From: Cytophagaceae bacterium
Lineage (GTDB): Bacteria; Bacteroidota; Bacteroidia; Cytophagales; Spirosomataceae
DNA length: 64,000 nucleotides
Assembly: GCA_027491315.1 (NCBI GenBank)
Contig: JAIXWL010000017.1
Coordinates: forward strand, 1-64,000
Direction of reading: 5' to 3'
Every line of letters begins with the position of its first letter. Position 1 is the stretch's first letter. The translations under genes and the position numbers were made by a program. A model generated the notes under the pieces. That model saw nothing but the letters and a program-made list of their open reading frames with translations. It made no database searches and had not been told where the DNA came from. This document shows, piece by piece, positions 52,186-62,700 of this stretch.

Positions 52186-52231
52186 AACATCTTGAAACCA
52201 CCCAAGATGTTGTAGCAAATTCTATGCTACA
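52186..52231. repeat. two adjacent short hairpins
   Basis: AACATCTTG (52186-52194) pairs with CAAGATGTT (52203-52211), and TGTAGCA pairs with TGCTACA just after it (about 52210-52231). Together with 51962-52175 they make this 400-bp gene-free stretch unusually rich in inverted repeats. Confidence 0.65.
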
Positions 52232-52299
52232 AAACTGCCAATTTTATCATGAAATTTTCTTGCGAAAAGGCAATAAATAAAATTGATAAAACGCAACAA

Positions 52300-52908
52300 T
52301 CAGCTAATTAGAGATCCTTTTTCCATGATTTTTCTTCGGATTCGACTTAGTTCAGAAGGGCTCATGTTTAGAAAGGAGGCTTTATATTTATCAGGAACTT
52401 GCTCATCCAATTCTTTAAATGATTTACAAAAAGCTTCATATCGAATTTGTGTATTTCTGATATGTAGGAAAGAGGTAATTCGTTCTTGTTGAATAAGAAT
52501 TTCTTGTAAAATGATTCGGCAAACGGTATTTGAAATAGGTAATTCTATGTAGGCTCTTAGTAGGTCTTCTTTTTCGATATAGAAAACTTCCGACTTCTTT
52601 AAGGCATCAATACTAATTTCACTGGGTCTTTCATTAAAAAAACTATCTGGGGCAAAGCTGAATCTTCCTGGAAGCGTAAACCATCTGGATATGGGCTCTG
52701 TCTTATCCATTTGTTCGACCCAAGAATATTCCCTTAATAATCCGGATGCTAGAAAGTAAAATTTGTTGTTAATGTCCCCTTCGGCTAAGAGGATTTGGTT
52801 TTTCTGAAAGGTTGCAAATTTAAAGTAGCGAGTAATTTCTTTTACTTCAGATGGTGGCATTAATTGATAGGAGTTTAGGTAGGCTTCTAGCAGAGTTGAA
52901 GGCGTCAT
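52300..52908 (-). CDS. Crp/Fnr family transcriptional regulator (cyclic-nucleotide-binding domain)
   Basis: The 202-residue protein has an N-terminal cNMP-binding beta barrel (VKEITRYFKFATFQKNQILLAEGDINNKFYFLASGLLREY) and a long C-helix, followed by a short C-terminal region (YKASFLNMSPSELSRIRRKIMEKG) that is the recognition part of a winged helix. The typical Arg of cAMP-binding pockets is not evident, so a different or no ligand is likely. Such Bacteroidota regulators are numerous and their targets are unknown. It is a single gene, flanked on both sides by palindrome-rich intergenic DNA. Confidence 0.88.
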   Translation of the reverse strand: MTPSTLLEAYLNSYQLMPPSEVKEITRYFKFATFQKNQILLAEGDINNKFYFLASGLLREYSWVEQMDKTEPISRWFTLPGRFSFAPDSFFNERPSEISIDALKKSEVFYIEKEDLLRAYIELPISNTVCRIILQEILIQQERITSFLHIRNTQIRYEAFCKSFKELDEQVPDKYKASFLNMSPSELSRIRRKIMEKGSLIS

Positions 52909-53028
52909 AAAATTTAAAATTAAAGTTTTGTATAAGAGAGTAGAACTGTATGCAATACATATATAACCGATAAATCAGACTTGATTTTCTTGTGATTAAA
53001 TAAAGCGATAGGAAAGGTGGTAATTTAA

Positions 53029-53086
53029 TCCTCAAGGAGTAATTGATTTATATCGCATAAGATATAAATCCTTTAGAGGATAGGCA
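53029..53086. repeat. perfect 10-bp palindromic hairpin with outer arms
   Basis: GATTTATATC (53045-53054) and GATATAAATC (53061-53070) pair perfectly across GCATAA; outer ATCCTC/GAGGAT arms lie further out. The rest of 52909-53160 is AT-rich, with no gene visible. Confidence 0.6.
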
Positions 53087-53149
53087 ATTTTGAATGTATG
53101 AAAGCTACCTATAAATTGAATTTCTTGCGTTTTCTCAAGAAACTGAAAG

Positions 53150-53205
53150 AAGAAAAAAAACATAAGACCCTGATGTCTGTATATTATTGTTAATCAGGGT
53201 CTTAT
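53150..53205 (-). terminator. intrinsic terminator of the ABC ATPase gene
   Basis: ATAAGACCCTGAT (53062+100 = 53162-53174) pairs perfectly with ATCAGGGTCTTAT (53193-53205), a 13-bp stem. On the minus strand it is followed by G and eight T residues, 12 bp past the stop codon of the gene at 53217. Confidence 0.88.
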
Positions 53206-53216
53206 AGTGAGAGTTA

Positions 53217-53924
53217 TCATTTGATAACTTTGCGTACATTTTGATTGATGGTATCAGATTCTATTAACCCATCTCTTAAACGAATGATACGGTGAGCATA
53301 TTGAGCAATATCATCTTCATGGGTAACCATCACGATGGTATTTCCTTTTTTATGAAGTTGGTCAAATAGATCCATGATTTCATAAGAAGTTTTGGTATCT
53401 AAGTTTCCTGTAGGTTCATCAGCTAATAAGATGGATGGCTCATTCACCAGGGCTCTCGCTACAGCTACTCGTTGCCTTTGACCACCTGATAGTTCATTCG
53501 GTTTATGGTTAGCTCGATTGTCAAGCCCAACGCCTCTTAGCGTTTCCATCGCGATTTCATTCCTTTCTTTTTTGGAATATCCAGCATAGATTAGAGGAAG
53601 GGCTACATTGTCTAAAGCCGACTGTCGGGGTAATAAGTTGAATGTTTGAAATACAAAGCCTATTTCTTTGTTACGAACAGCGGCTAATTCATTCTCGGAC
53701 ATTTCGCTTACATCATGACCATTTAAAATATACTTACCTGTACTTGGTGTATCTAAGCAGCCAACGATGTTCATTAGGGTAGATTTACCAGAACCCGAAG
53801 GGCCCATAAATGCTACATATTCGCCTTTATTCACTGAAATACTGATGTTTTTTAAGGCATCTATTACCTCTTCTCCCATCACATAGCGTTTGGAAATATT
53901 TTTCGTTTCAATAATTTTGGTCAT
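53217..53924 (-). CDS. ABC transporter ATP-binding protein (MacB/LolD-like)
   Basis: Starting at the ATG at 53924 ([20 protein letters not shown]) the 235-residue ATPase has a Walker [16 protein letters not shown]-loop VFQTFNLLP, signature [15 protein letters not shown], Walker [13 protein letters not shown] and H-loop [26 protein letters not shown]-type spacing and '[11 protein letters not shown]' place it in the MacB/LolD group, which powers lipoprotein release or efflux. No permease gene is adjacent, so the partner must lie elsewhere. The longer frame (to 53960) is unlikely. Confidence 0.92.
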   Translation of the reverse strand: MTKIIETKNISKRYVMGEEVIDALKNISISVNKGEYVAFMGPSGSGKSTLMNIVGCLDTPSTGKYILNGHDVSEMSENELAAVRNKEIGFVFQTFNLLPRQSALDNVALPLIYAGYSKKERNEIAMETLRGVGLDNRANHKPNELSGGQRQRVAVARALVNEPSILLADEPTGNLDTKTSYEIMDLFDQLHKKGNTIVMVTHEDDIAQYAHRIIRLRDGLIESDTINQNVRKVIK

Positions 53925-54079
53925 AATCTCAGGAATAAAATATCTTAAAAATACATCCAATACCTGAAAGAAGTTTCACTTTTCTACAAAAGATACGCAT
54001 CGTGGATAAAGTAGCGCTAGCAAGGATAAGAGGTTTATTGCTCAATATGTTTTAGCTTTGTTAGCCGTAGATTAAAGTG

Positions 54080-55111
54080 ATGAAATACATACCAGCTTTG
54101 GATGGCATTAGGGCCATCGCCATCTTATTAGTGTTAATTTTTCATTGGTTTCCCACGAATCATTGGATTAATACGATCCCTAATGGGCCGGTTGGAGTAA
54201 CGCTTTTCTTTGTTTTGAGTGGGTATTTGATTACATCCATACTATTAAGTCAGCGAGAGAAACATTCATTTGCGAAGGCATTTGGTAATTTTGTTGCTCG
54301 TAGAGCATTACGTATTTTTCCTATATATTACGCCTTATTAGCCTCATTGCTTGTTTTAAAACAAGTAGGCATTCAAATCGTAAGTGATTTTTACCTACAT
54401 CCGATTTATTATTGGTCCTATTTATACAACCATTGGTTAGAGCAAAGCCAAAATTGGTCAGATATGCTTTCGCCTTATTGGTCATTATCTGTGGAGGAAC
54501 AATTTTACATCATTTGGCCGGTATTAATCTTAGGAATAGCCTCTAAAAGGAGTTTATTGGGCCTTCTTTGGGCTACAACCTTGATAGGTTTACTCGCAAG
54601 GTACATGTTAATACATCAGTATAGTGGCATCGGGGTTTATATGATTACCTGTGTTGATACGTTCGCTTGGGGTGCTTTATTGGCGTTTTATTTGAGAGAA
54701 GGGAAAGAAATACAAGTAAGGGCCCTAGCCAAATGGCTGCTTCCATTGGCCGTTTTCGGATTTTTATGGACCTCATTGCTATTATCTGATGCTGATTTAG
54801 GTAAACAATTATTTTTTCGAACCTTTACCTCAATTCTTTCTGCTGGGTTAATTTTAGGCGCCATGAGGCCAGGTATTTTGGCTCAATTTTTATCGGTAAA
54901 ACCCTTAAGGGAGGTCGGTAAAATTAGTTATGGATTGTATTTGTATCACATGGTAATACCTGATTTATTTTATCAGTTGGCAAATCGAATTCACCTCCCT
55001 ATTCAAGATACATTTCATATCTATGGAATAATAGCCTTGTTTGTGGTTAGTTTTATCTCTTATTATATTTTCGAAAAGCCCATTCAATCACTTAAGCGAT
55101 ATTTTGTTTAA
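54080..55111 (+). CDS. acyltransferase 3 family membrane protein (OafA/YrhL-like)
   Basis: The protein has about ten membrane helices in 343 residues. The N-terminus YIPALDGIRAIAILLVLIFHWFP carries the conserved His of the family, GVTLFFVLSGYLITSILL follows, and SPYWSLSVEEQFYIIWPVL is the second signature. Members acylate sugars of LPS or exopolysaccharide at the inner membrane. The target is unknown. It is divergent from the ABC ATPase and followed by the truncated ydeI-like gene. The GTG at 54077 just before the ATG is an alternative start. Confidence 0.92.
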   Translation: MKYIPALDGIRAIAILLVLIFHWFPTNHWINTIPNGPVGVTLFFVLSGYLITSILLSQREKHSFAKAFGNFVARRALRIFPIYYALLASLLVLKQVGIQIVSDFYLHPIYYWSYLYNHWLEQSQNWSDMLSPYWSLSVEEQFYIIWPVLILGIASKRSLLGLLWATTLIGLLARYMLIHQYSGIGVYMITCVDTFAWGALLAFYLREGKEIQVRALAKWLLPLAVFGFLWTSLLLSDADLGKQLFFRTFTSILSAGLILGAMRPGILAQFLSVKPLREVGKISYGLYLYHMVIPDLFYQLANRIHLPIQDTFHIYGIIALFVVSFISYYIFEKPIQSLKRYFV

Positions 55112-55172
55112 AACATTGGTTGATTATCAGTTTGTTGGTGTATAAAAAGGAAGGAAATTGATATTTTTGCCT

Positions 55173-55205
55173 AACGCTGGCAAGGTTTTAAACCTTGACA
55201 GCGTT
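55173..55205. repeat. dispersed 33-bp palindrome, copy 2
   Basis: Same element as at 41837-41869: AACGCTGGCAAGGTTT, T, AAACCTTGACAGCGTT, with one mismatch between the arms. On the minus strand it supplies the last codons and the stop of the ydeI-like remnant. Confidence 0.9.
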
Positions 55206-55415
55206 GAAATTTTTGAAAGGAAGTTTTTGTCCGTCTATCCAACCAAAGCATAGGGCTTCATCCAATGCTTCTTTGTAAGAAATAGTTTGCTCAGGTGCGC
55301 TAATTTTAGCGATTTGAAGACATATACTCGGAGAACTTGCATGATGTAATTCAAGCCAATCACGCCATGCTTTGCTTGTTTTAAATGAAAGGATTTCCGT
55401 TTTAGTACTTGTCAT
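55188..55415 (-). pseudogene. truncated YdeI/OmdA-type (DUF1801-related) protein gene
   Basis: The frame codes for 75 residues that match the N-terminus of the YdeI/OmpD-associated family (normally about 190 residues): WRDWLELHHASSPSICLQIAKI and YKEALDEALCFGWIDGQK. After LPFKNF the residues NAVKV and the stop come entirely from the dispersed palindrome at 55173-55205. The remaining two thirds of the family domain are missing, so the gene appears to have lost its 3' part at the palindrome. It is probably inactive. Confidence 0.8.
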
Positions 55416-55473
55416 TCATGAAATTTTGAATAAATATAAGTATTCTGATTGGGGATGTTTTAAGATTGACCCA

Positions 55474-55505
55474 TAAAAAAAAGCCCCCGAAATCGGAGGC
55501 TTTCC
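55474..55505 (-). terminator. intrinsic terminator of fusA
   Basis: AAAGCC-C-CCGA pairs with TCGG-A-GGCTTT (one mismatch); on the minus strand a run of eight T residues follows. It lies 21 bp past the fusA stop codon. Confidence 0.85.
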
Positions 55506-55525
55506 CTACTTATTTTGCTTAGATA

Positions 55526-57619
55526 TTATAATCCTTTCGCTTTCTTAACTACTTCGTCAGCAATGTTTTGCGGAACGAATTCATAGTGAGAGAAAGTTAA
55601 AGAAGCCGTAGCACGTCCTGAAGACATAGTACGTAAATCAGTAACATATCCGAATAATTCTGACAAAGGTACATCCGCTTTTAGGATAACAGCGCCTTGA
55701 CGAGAATCCATACCTTTCATAATACCACGACGACGGTTTAAGTCACCTGTGATAGGTCCTGTGTACTCATCTGGAGTAACTACGTCTACAGCCATGATAG
55801 GTTCCATTAATTTAGCACCTGCACTTTTCGCTGCTTCTTTGTAACCCATACGAGCGGCTAATTCGAAAGATAATGAATCTGAATCGACATCATGGTAAGA
55901 TCCGTGGAACAAACGCACTTTCATCGAATCCATTGGATATCCTGCTAAAGCACCTGTTTTCATAGCTTCTTCGAATCCTTTTTGAACTGCTGGAATAAAT
56001 TCACGAGGAATTACACCACCCACAATATTGTTCACAAATTCTAAACCTGGTTTGTCGTCTTCTCTTGGTCCGATTTCAAATACGATATCAGCAAATTTAC
56101 CACGACCACCTGATTGTTTTTTGTATACCTCACGGTGCTCAGTTGTCTTAGTTAAAGACTCCTTGTAAGCAACCTGTGGTGCACCTTGGTTTACTTCTAC
56201 TTTAAATTCACGACGCATACGGTCGATGATGATTTCTAAGTGAAGCTCACCCATTCCTTTGATGATGGTTTGACCAGTCTCTTCGTTAGATTCTACTTGT
56301 AAAGTTGGATCTTCTTCGATTAATTTGGTAATAGCTTTTGAGAAGTTATCAGCATCAGCTGTTTTCTTTGGCTCAATGGCGTATCCAATTACTGGCTCTG
56401 GGAAATCCATTGCCTCTAATATGATTGGGTGTTTTTCATCAGATAAAGTATCACCCGTTTTGATGTCTTTAAATCCTACTACTGCACCAATATCACCAGC
56501 ACCTAAGCGCTCAATGGAGTTTTGCTTGTTTGCGTGCATTTGGAAGATACGAGAGATACGCTCCTTATTTCCTGAACGGTTGTTCAATACATAAGAACCT
56601 GAATCCAATCCACCTGAATAGGCACGGATAAAACATAAGCGACCAACGTAAGGGTCTGTAGCAATTTTAAATGCCAAAGCCGCAAATGGCTCCGACTCAG
56701 ATGGTTTTCTAAGGATTTCTTCACCTGTATCAGGGTTTGTTCCTTTAACACCTTCTTTGTCCATTGGAGAAGGCAAGATTGCCATTACGTAATCCAACAT
56801 CGTTTGAACTCCTTTGTTTTTAAAAGAAGATCCACAAAGCATTGGTACAATTTTCATGGAAATAGTAGCAGCACGTAGGGCAGCTAAAATTTCATCTTCA
56901 GTAATTGAGTTCGGATCTTCGAAGTATTTCTCCATCAAAGTCTCATCAAACTCAGCTACAGCTTCTAATAATTTCTCACGGTATTCAGTCGCCTCTTCCA
57001 ACATATCATCTGGGATAGGTACCTCAGTGAATGTCATTCCTTTGTCAGCTTCATTCCACTTGATACCACGGAAGTTAACCAAGTCAACCACTCCTTCGAA
57101 ATGCTCTTCAGCACCGATTGGCAATTGTAATGGCACCGCATAACTACCCAACATTTCTTTCACTTGCTTACACACGTTTAAGAAATCAGCTCCAGAACGG
57201 TCCATTTTGTTAACGAAACCAATACGAGCAACGTTATAGTTATTAGCTAAGCGCCAGTTAGTTTCTGACTGTGGCTCAACACCATCTACTGCAGAAAATA
57301 AGAAAACTAGACCATCTAACACGCGAAGTGAACGGTTTACCTCAACAGTAAAGTCAACGTGACCCGGTGTATCAATGATGTTAACATGGTAATCTTCGTT
57401 ACGGTATTTCCAGTTAACAGTCGTAGCAGCGGAAGTGATCGTGATTCCACGCTCCTGCTCTTGCTCCATCCAGTCCATGGTTGCCGCACCATCGTGTACC
57501 TCACCAATTTTGTGACTCACACCTGCGTAATACAGGATACGTTCCGTGGTGGTGGTTTTACCAGCGTCAATGTGCGCAGCAATACCGATGTTTCTAGTGA
57601 ATTTTAAATCGCGTGCCAT
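55526..57619 (-). CDS. fusA: elongation factor G
   Basis: EF-G drives translocation. GTPase motifs: [20 protein letters not shown], the switch [24 protein letters not shown] and NKMDRSGAD. Domains II-V follow, including [12 protein letters not shown] and the C-terminal [24 protein letters not shown]. Length 697 is normal. It stands alone rather than in the rpsL-rpsG-fusA-tuf (str) operon; other copies of fusA-like genes may exist elsewhere. Its promoter lies 108 bp upstream. Confidence 0.98.
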   Translation of the reverse strand: MARDLKFTRNIGIAAHIDAGKTTTTERILYYAGVSHKIGEVHDGAATMDWMEQEQERGITITSAATTVNWKYRNEDYHVNIIDTPGHVDFTVEVNRSLRVLDGLVFLFSAVDGVEPQSETNWRLANNYNVARIGFVNKMDRSGADFLNVCKQVKEMLGSYAVPLQLPIGAEEHFEGVVDLVNFRGIKWNEADKGMTFTEVPIPDDMLEEATEYREKLLEAVAEFDETLMEKYFEDPNSITEDEILAALRAATISMKIVPMLCGSSFKNKGVQTMLDYVMAILPSPMDKEGVKGTNPDTGEEILRKPSESEPFAALAFKIATDPYVGRLCFIRAYSGGLDSGSYVLNNRSGNKERISRIFQMHANKQNSIERLGAGDIGAVVGFKDIKTGDTLSDEKHPIILEAMDFPEPVIGYAIEPKKTADADNFSKAITKLIEEDPTLQVESNEETGQTIIKGMGELHLEIIIDRMRREFKVEVNQGAPQVAYKESLTKTTEHREVYKKQSGGRGKFADIVFEIGPREDDKPGLEFVNNIVGGVIPREFIPAVQKGFEEAMKTGALAGYPMDSMKVRLFHGSYHDVDSDSLSFELAARMGYKEAAKSAGAKLMEPIMAVDVVTPDEYTGPITGDLNRRRGIMKGMDSRQGAVILKADVPLSELFGYVTDLRTMSSGRATASLTFSHYEFVPQNIADEVVKKAKGL

Positions 57620-57726
57620 TTTTAAAGGTTAATTATGATATAAGTGTTTTTACTCTTCGCTAAGATTATCAAGAACTTGAACTACATGGTTTTAACATGT
57701 AAACTTTAGGTTCTTATTTAGGGGTG

Positions 57727-57756
57727 CAAAATTACTGAATCTTAATTAAATACAAA
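57727..57756 (-). promoter_or_regulatory. promoter of fusA
   Basis: TTTG (57756-57753), 18 bases, TAATTTTG (57734-57727) on the minus strand, giving a leader of about 100 nt. The opposite-strand comF-like gene begins at 57768, so the -33 region lies right beside its start. Confidence 0.75.
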
Positions 57757-57767
57757 ACTTTTTTCAA

Positions 57768-58448
57768 ATGTTTAAGCGCATTTTACAATTGCTTTATCCG
57801 GAAGTTTGTTTTGCGTGTTCCAATACCCTCTTGGATTCCGAAGAATTCCTATGTACCAGGTGTCGATTGGAGCTTCCAAGGCCAGGTTTATTCCTTCCTA
57901 GGCCCAATTGGCTCAGTCTTAAATTTGATGGTTGGATGGAATATGAAGATGCTCATTGTTTCTTTTTATTTTCAGAAGGAGGTCGAGTTCAGCACCTAAT
58001 GCACCAAATTAAATACCAAGGTGCCCAAGAATTGGGTCGTTTTCTTGGCTTTTGGTGTGGTGCAGAATTAAATAAGTACAATTGGTCTCAAGAATATGAT
58101 CTAATCCTTCCTATTCCCATGCACTCCCAAAGGACTCGCTTACGCGGGTATAATCAAGCACATTGTATCGCTGAAGGGATATCTAAAAGTACGCAAATTC
58201 CCATTTTATCTCATGGGATAGAAAGGGTGAAAAATAGTCAAACCTTGATTCATCAAAACAGGCAAGATCGATTTCATGCTTTGGAGGATGTATTTAGTGT
58301 TTCTAATCCAGAATTGATTCAAGGGAAACATGTGCTAATCGTAGATGACACGTTGACTACAGGGGCTACGATGTTGGCATTAGGCCAAAAAATAAAAACC
58401 GCCGGAGCTAGACAAGTGTCTTTTTTAGCTCTGGCGGCTTTGCAATAA
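57768..58448 (+). CDS. ComF family phosphoribosyltransferase-like protein
   Basis: The 226-residue protein has a zinc-finger-like N-terminus with two Cys pairs (CFACSNTLLDSEEFLCTRC) and a C-terminal phosphoribosyltransferase fold with the PRPP loop HVLIVDDTLTTGATMLALG. LILPIPMHSQRTRLRGYNQA is the ComF hallmark. ComF/GntX proteins support natural transformation and some use of DNA as a nutrient; the enzymatic substrate is not established. Its end is 8 bp from the convergent gldJ stop. Confidence 0.9.
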   Translation: MFKRILQLLYPEVCFACSNTLLDSEEFLCTRCRLELPRPGLFLPRPNWLSLKFDGWMEYEDAHCFFLFSEGGRVQHLMHQIKYQGAQELGRFLGFWCGAELNKYNWSQEYDLILPIPMHSQRTRLRGYNQAHCIAEGISKSTQIPILSHGIERVKNSQTLIHQNRQDRFHALEDVFSVSNPELIQGKHVLIVDDTLTTGATMLALGQKIKTAGARQVSFLALAALQ

Positions 58449-58456
58449 GAAAGGAA

Positions 58457-59713
58457 TTATTTATTTGTTCCTGCAGAAATCATGGCACAACGGAAACCGA
58501 TGGTCGCTGTTGCGGAATCTTCATCTAAAAAGCGACGAGTTCCAGGAGCCAACCAATAAGCCACGTCTGACCAAGATCCACCTTTGTAAACGCGAACCTT
58601 ATTGTCAATTAATGAATTATTGTTTTTGCTGTCGTAACGACTGGCCTTATCTAATTTTTCGTTTCTACGAACAGGGTTCAAGTCATTGAAATCCTGAAAG
58701 GAAAGTGGACGATACAAATCTTGTACCCATTCATTGACATTGCCCGCCATTTGGTATAAACCAAAGTCGTTTGGTGGGTATTTATAAACTTCCGTAGTTA
58801 TAATGGCTCCGTCATTTGACTTACCAGCAATACCAGCATAGTCACCACGTCCACGTTTAAAGTTGGCTAGCATAGTTCCTCTCGCCTTTCCTTGAGACTG
58901 ACGTAAGGATGGACCATCCCATGGGTAAATACGTTGGTTGATTTGATTTTCATCTTCTTGCTGAGTACCAATCATGGCCTTGGCGGCATATTCCCACTCT
59001 GCTTCCGTTGGAAGTCGATAGGAAGGTAATACTCTGCCAGACTCAATCGTTAAGCGAGCTGTAGTGTTGGTTCTAGTGGTTGCTGCCGTAGCGGCTGTAC
59101 CAGTTGTAGCGCCTTTTTTAGGCTTCTTTTCTTTGATTTTTTCGCCTCCGGCTAATTGTTGATTAACCGCTGCCGTTCTCCATACACAGTAATCATTCAC
59201 CTGCTTCCAAGAAATACCTACTACTGGATACATACGGAATCCAGGGAAACGTAAATATTGCTCCACATAGGGATCATTAAAGGCTAAATCGTTTTTCCAA
59301 ACGGTGGTATCAGGTAGAGCAGATTCGTAAAAATCTTGAGTAGAATCCTTTTGAACGGCATATAAGTATTCGAGGTAATGCACATTGGCAATTTCCGTTT
59401 CATCCATGTAAAAGGATTGAACAGAAACAGTTCTTTCTACGTTGTCGTGCATACCTAAAACATCCTCTTCCAAAGAACCCATGGTGAAACGGCCACCTTC
59501 AATAAACACTAAATTCGGGCCAGTTAATTGACCACTGAATTTTTTATCTACTTGAAATCCGCCCTTTTGGTTATAGGAAATGCCGGTAGCAGAGGATTTT
59601 GAACCGATATTTACACTGCTAGGTTTTACGCCAGATTTGATTCCGCTTGGACATGATGTCAAGAGAAATACACTAGCACAAATCCCCATTACAATTTTCA
59701 ATTTAGCAATCAT
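58457..59713 (-). CDS. gldJ: gliding motility lipoprotein GldJ
   Basis: A 418-residue lipoprotein with signal MIAKLKIVMGICASVFLLTSC, acylated at Cys21. The C-terminal sulfatase-modifying-factor (FGE-like) domain has LVFIEGGRFTMGS, SFYMDETEIANVHYLEYL, PVVGISWKQVNDYCVWR, YRLPTEAEWEYAAKA, GNVNEWVQDLYRP and IGFRCA. The NxxxGGFQ segment before it and the VHYLEYL pattern fit GldJ better than GldK. GldJ stabilises GldK and the type IX secretion and gliding machinery in the outer membrane. No gldK/L/M/N genes are in the window. Confidence 0.85.
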   Translation of the reverse strand: MIAKLKIVMGICASVFLLTSCPSGIKSGVKPSSVNIGSKSSATGISYNQKGGFQVDKKFSGQLTGPNLVFIEGGRFTMGSLEEDVLGMHDNVERTVSVQSFYMDETEIANVHYLEYLYAVQKDSTQDFYESALPDTTVWKNDLAFNDPYVEQYLRFPGFRMYPVVGISWKQVNDYCVWRTAAVNQQLAGGEKIKEKKPKKGATTGTAATAATTRTNTTARLTIESGRVLPSYRLPTEAEWEYAAKAMIGTQQEDENQINQRIYPWDGPSLRQSQGKARGTMLANFKRGRGDYAGIAGKSNDGAIITTEVYKYPPNDFGLYQMAGNVNEWVQDLYRPLSFQDFNDLNPVRRNEKLDKASRYDSKNNNSLIDNKVRVYKGGSWSDVAYWLAPGTRRFLDEDSATATIGFRCAMISAGTNK

Positions 59714-59743
59714 TGATATCTTTTATCGTAAGAATTTGAAAAG

Positions 59744-59775
59744 CAAAGGTATAAAATTCAATTAATAAGCTCAAA
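59744..59775 (-). promoter_or_regulatory. promoter of gldJ
   Basis: TTTG (59775-59772), 20 bases, TACCTTTG (59751-59744) on the minus strand, 31 bp upstream of the gldJ start codon. The -33 element overlaps the first bases before the mfd stop. Confidence 0.65.
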
Positions 59776-59776
59776 A

Positions 59777-62700
59777 CTAGCCTAAAATATCCACTAAAAT
59801 AGTATTTAATTCGTCAATACTACTGATTCGGTCCACCTGAAGAATCAATTTGTTCGCTTTTTCCCTCAGCTGACATTGGCCTTTTCGAGTATTAACAAAG
59901 TTGATAACCTTCAAAACAATGGAACTGGCATGTTTTTGATGTGTCTCAGATGAAACGAAATGAAGTTTAAGGATATTGTTTTTTAGCAGTATTTTTTCAA
60001 TTCCCAGAACCTGAGCTTTCCATCGGCATTTAACCAAGTCAATCATATCACTTACTTCTTGTGGCATTTTCCCAAATCGGTCTTCAACTTCATGGATAAA
60101 TTTTTGAAGATCTTCCTCGTGGTCTATCTCATCTAAGCGAGTATATAAGGCTAGTCGCTCAGAAATGCTTTGAACATAGGTATCTGGAATTAAGACACGC
60201 AAATCTGTTTCAATCTGGCAATCTACTTTTAATGTCTCTGCAACTTCCTGTAAATCAGCTTCAAATAAGGCCTTGAATTCGTTTTCCTTGAGCTCTTGAA
60301 CTGCTTCATCTAATATTTTGTGGTACATGTCATAGCCTAAGTCATTGATAAAACCACTTTGTTCGGCCCCTAATAAATTTCCAGCTCCCCGAATATCCAA
60401 ATCTCGCATGGCCACTTTGATGCCATCTCCTAAATCTGAAAATTCCTCCAAGGCGCTCAATCTTTTTCGAGCGTCGCTTGTCAAATTGGCCAATGAAGGA
60501 GTAACCAAGTAACAATATGCCTTTTTATTTGACCTACCCACACGACCTCTCATTTGATGTAAATCCGACAAGCCAAAATTATTGGCATTGATGATGAAAA
60601 TGGTATTGGCATTGGGGATATCTAAACCTGATTCAATGATGTTGGTAGCCACTAAAACATCATAGTGACCTTCAATGAATCCCAGCATGATTTTTTCCAA
60701 TTTATCACCATCCATTTGGCCATGAGCTACGGCAATTTTGGCATCTGGCACTAGTCGTAAAATGCGGTTGGCAATGCTCTCAAGTTCACCGATTCGATTA
60801 TAAACCACAAAAACTTGTCCGTTTCTTGCCAATTCCTCCCTAATTCCGTCTCGTAATAGTTCATCATTTAATACAACCAATTTTGTTTCAACGGGTTGTC
60901 GGTTAGGAGGAGGAGTTGCAATGATGGATAGGTCCCTAGCGCCCATCAAAGAAAAATGCAAGGTTCTAGGAATGGGTGTTGCCGTTAAGGTCAGCACATC
61001 CACATCCACCCGCATTTCTTTCAGTCGATCTTTTACCTTCACTCCAAATTTTTGTTCCTCATCGATGATCATCAAGCCCAAATTCTTGAAAATTACGTCC
61101 TTGTTGACCAAGCGATGCGTTCCAATAAGTATATCGGTTTCTCCTTTGGCTACTCGCTCAAGGGTTTCCTTGATTTGTTTGGGAGATTTAAAGCGATTGA
61201 TGTATTCAACTTTACAAGGAAATGCAGCCAAACGATCATGGAAGGTTCGGAAATGCTGCATAGCTAACACTGTGGTAGGCACCAATACGGCCACCTGCTT
61301 AGAATCTGCTACTGCTTTGAATGCAGCCCGAACGGCTATTTCTGTCTTTCCAAATCCTACGTCCCCACAAACCAAGCGGTCCATCGGATGAGGTTTTTCC
61401 ATATCCGCTTTCACATCTTGTGTGGCTTTGGCTTGATCAGGTGTATCTTCATATAAAAAGGAGGACTCAAGTTCAGCTTGTAAATAGGTATCGGGCGAAA
61501 ATGAAAATCCAGGTGCTGATTTCCGTTTGGCATAAAGAGAAATCAACTCTTTGGCAATGTCCTTTACCTGTTTTTTAACTCTGGATTTCTTATTATCCCA
61601 ATCTGGGGATCCCAGTTTGGACATGCTAGGTGGCGCACCCTCTTTTCCAGAATATTTGGAGATTTTATGTAGAGCATGAATGGATACAGAGAGAACGTCA
61701 TCATCTCGGTAAATCAATCGTATCACCTCTTGCTCTCCATTGGATGTTTCTATTAGATTTAATCCGGCAAATCGACCGATTCCATAATCAATGTGTGTGA
61801 CAAAATCACCCACTTGAAGGCTTCTTAATTCTTTTAATGTTAAGGCCTTATTCTTGGAGAATTTGTTTTTCTCTTTAAATCGGTGAAAGCGATCAAATAA
61901 TTGATGGTCGGGGTAAAATGCAATTTTTGTTTGTTCGTCAATGAATCCTTCACGTAAGGAAATCTGCAGGTTTTTGAATTGTATGGAGGTATTTAATTCA
62001 TTAAAAATGACTTCCAAACGTTCTAGTTGTCGGGATGATTCCGAACAAATGATGTTTTGATAGCCTTGGGTTTGATTGTCGAGCAATGCTCCCGCTAAGC
62101 GTTCAAAATCTTTATGAAAAGCTCCCGGGTTTTTAGAAGCATAGGTGATAGTTTCCACATTTTTTAAATGATTTCTTTTTCCGTATTCGACTTGCGTAAA
62201 CTGATTAAGGGATTTTAAAAAATCCTTTTTGTTTTCCCAGCGTTCTGTTGGGTCAGAAATGATTTGAATGTCACTTCCCCTGCTTTTCAGTTCTTCGAAA
62301 GCAGCATTCGTTTTTTGGAAATAGTTCTGTATAATTTCTAGAAGCATTTCCTGATCATTCATCCAAATGATGCTATTTTCTGGGAAGAAACTTAGAAAGC
62401 TTTCTCGACTTTCCTGAATGAGCTTCGTTTGTACATCGGGAATGAGATGCATGGCAGAAACTGACTGAATGGAAAGTTGGGTTTCTGGATGAAAGGTTCG
62501 TATACTATCTACTTCATTTCCAAAGAAATCCAATCGATATGGGAATTCTGTGGCATAAGAAAACACATCCAAAATGCCGCCACGAACGGAGTATTGTCCA
62601 GCTTCATAAACGAAATCAGTTCGCTCAAAGTCGTACTCATTGAGCGTTTCCGCCACAAAATTGGGATCTATTTTGTCTCCAACTCGGATAGAAAGCGTAT

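Noticed and set aside
60921-61391. 156-codon frame antisense to mfd
   Set aside because: It lies inside the motor domain of Mfd, with no family similarity that I can see.
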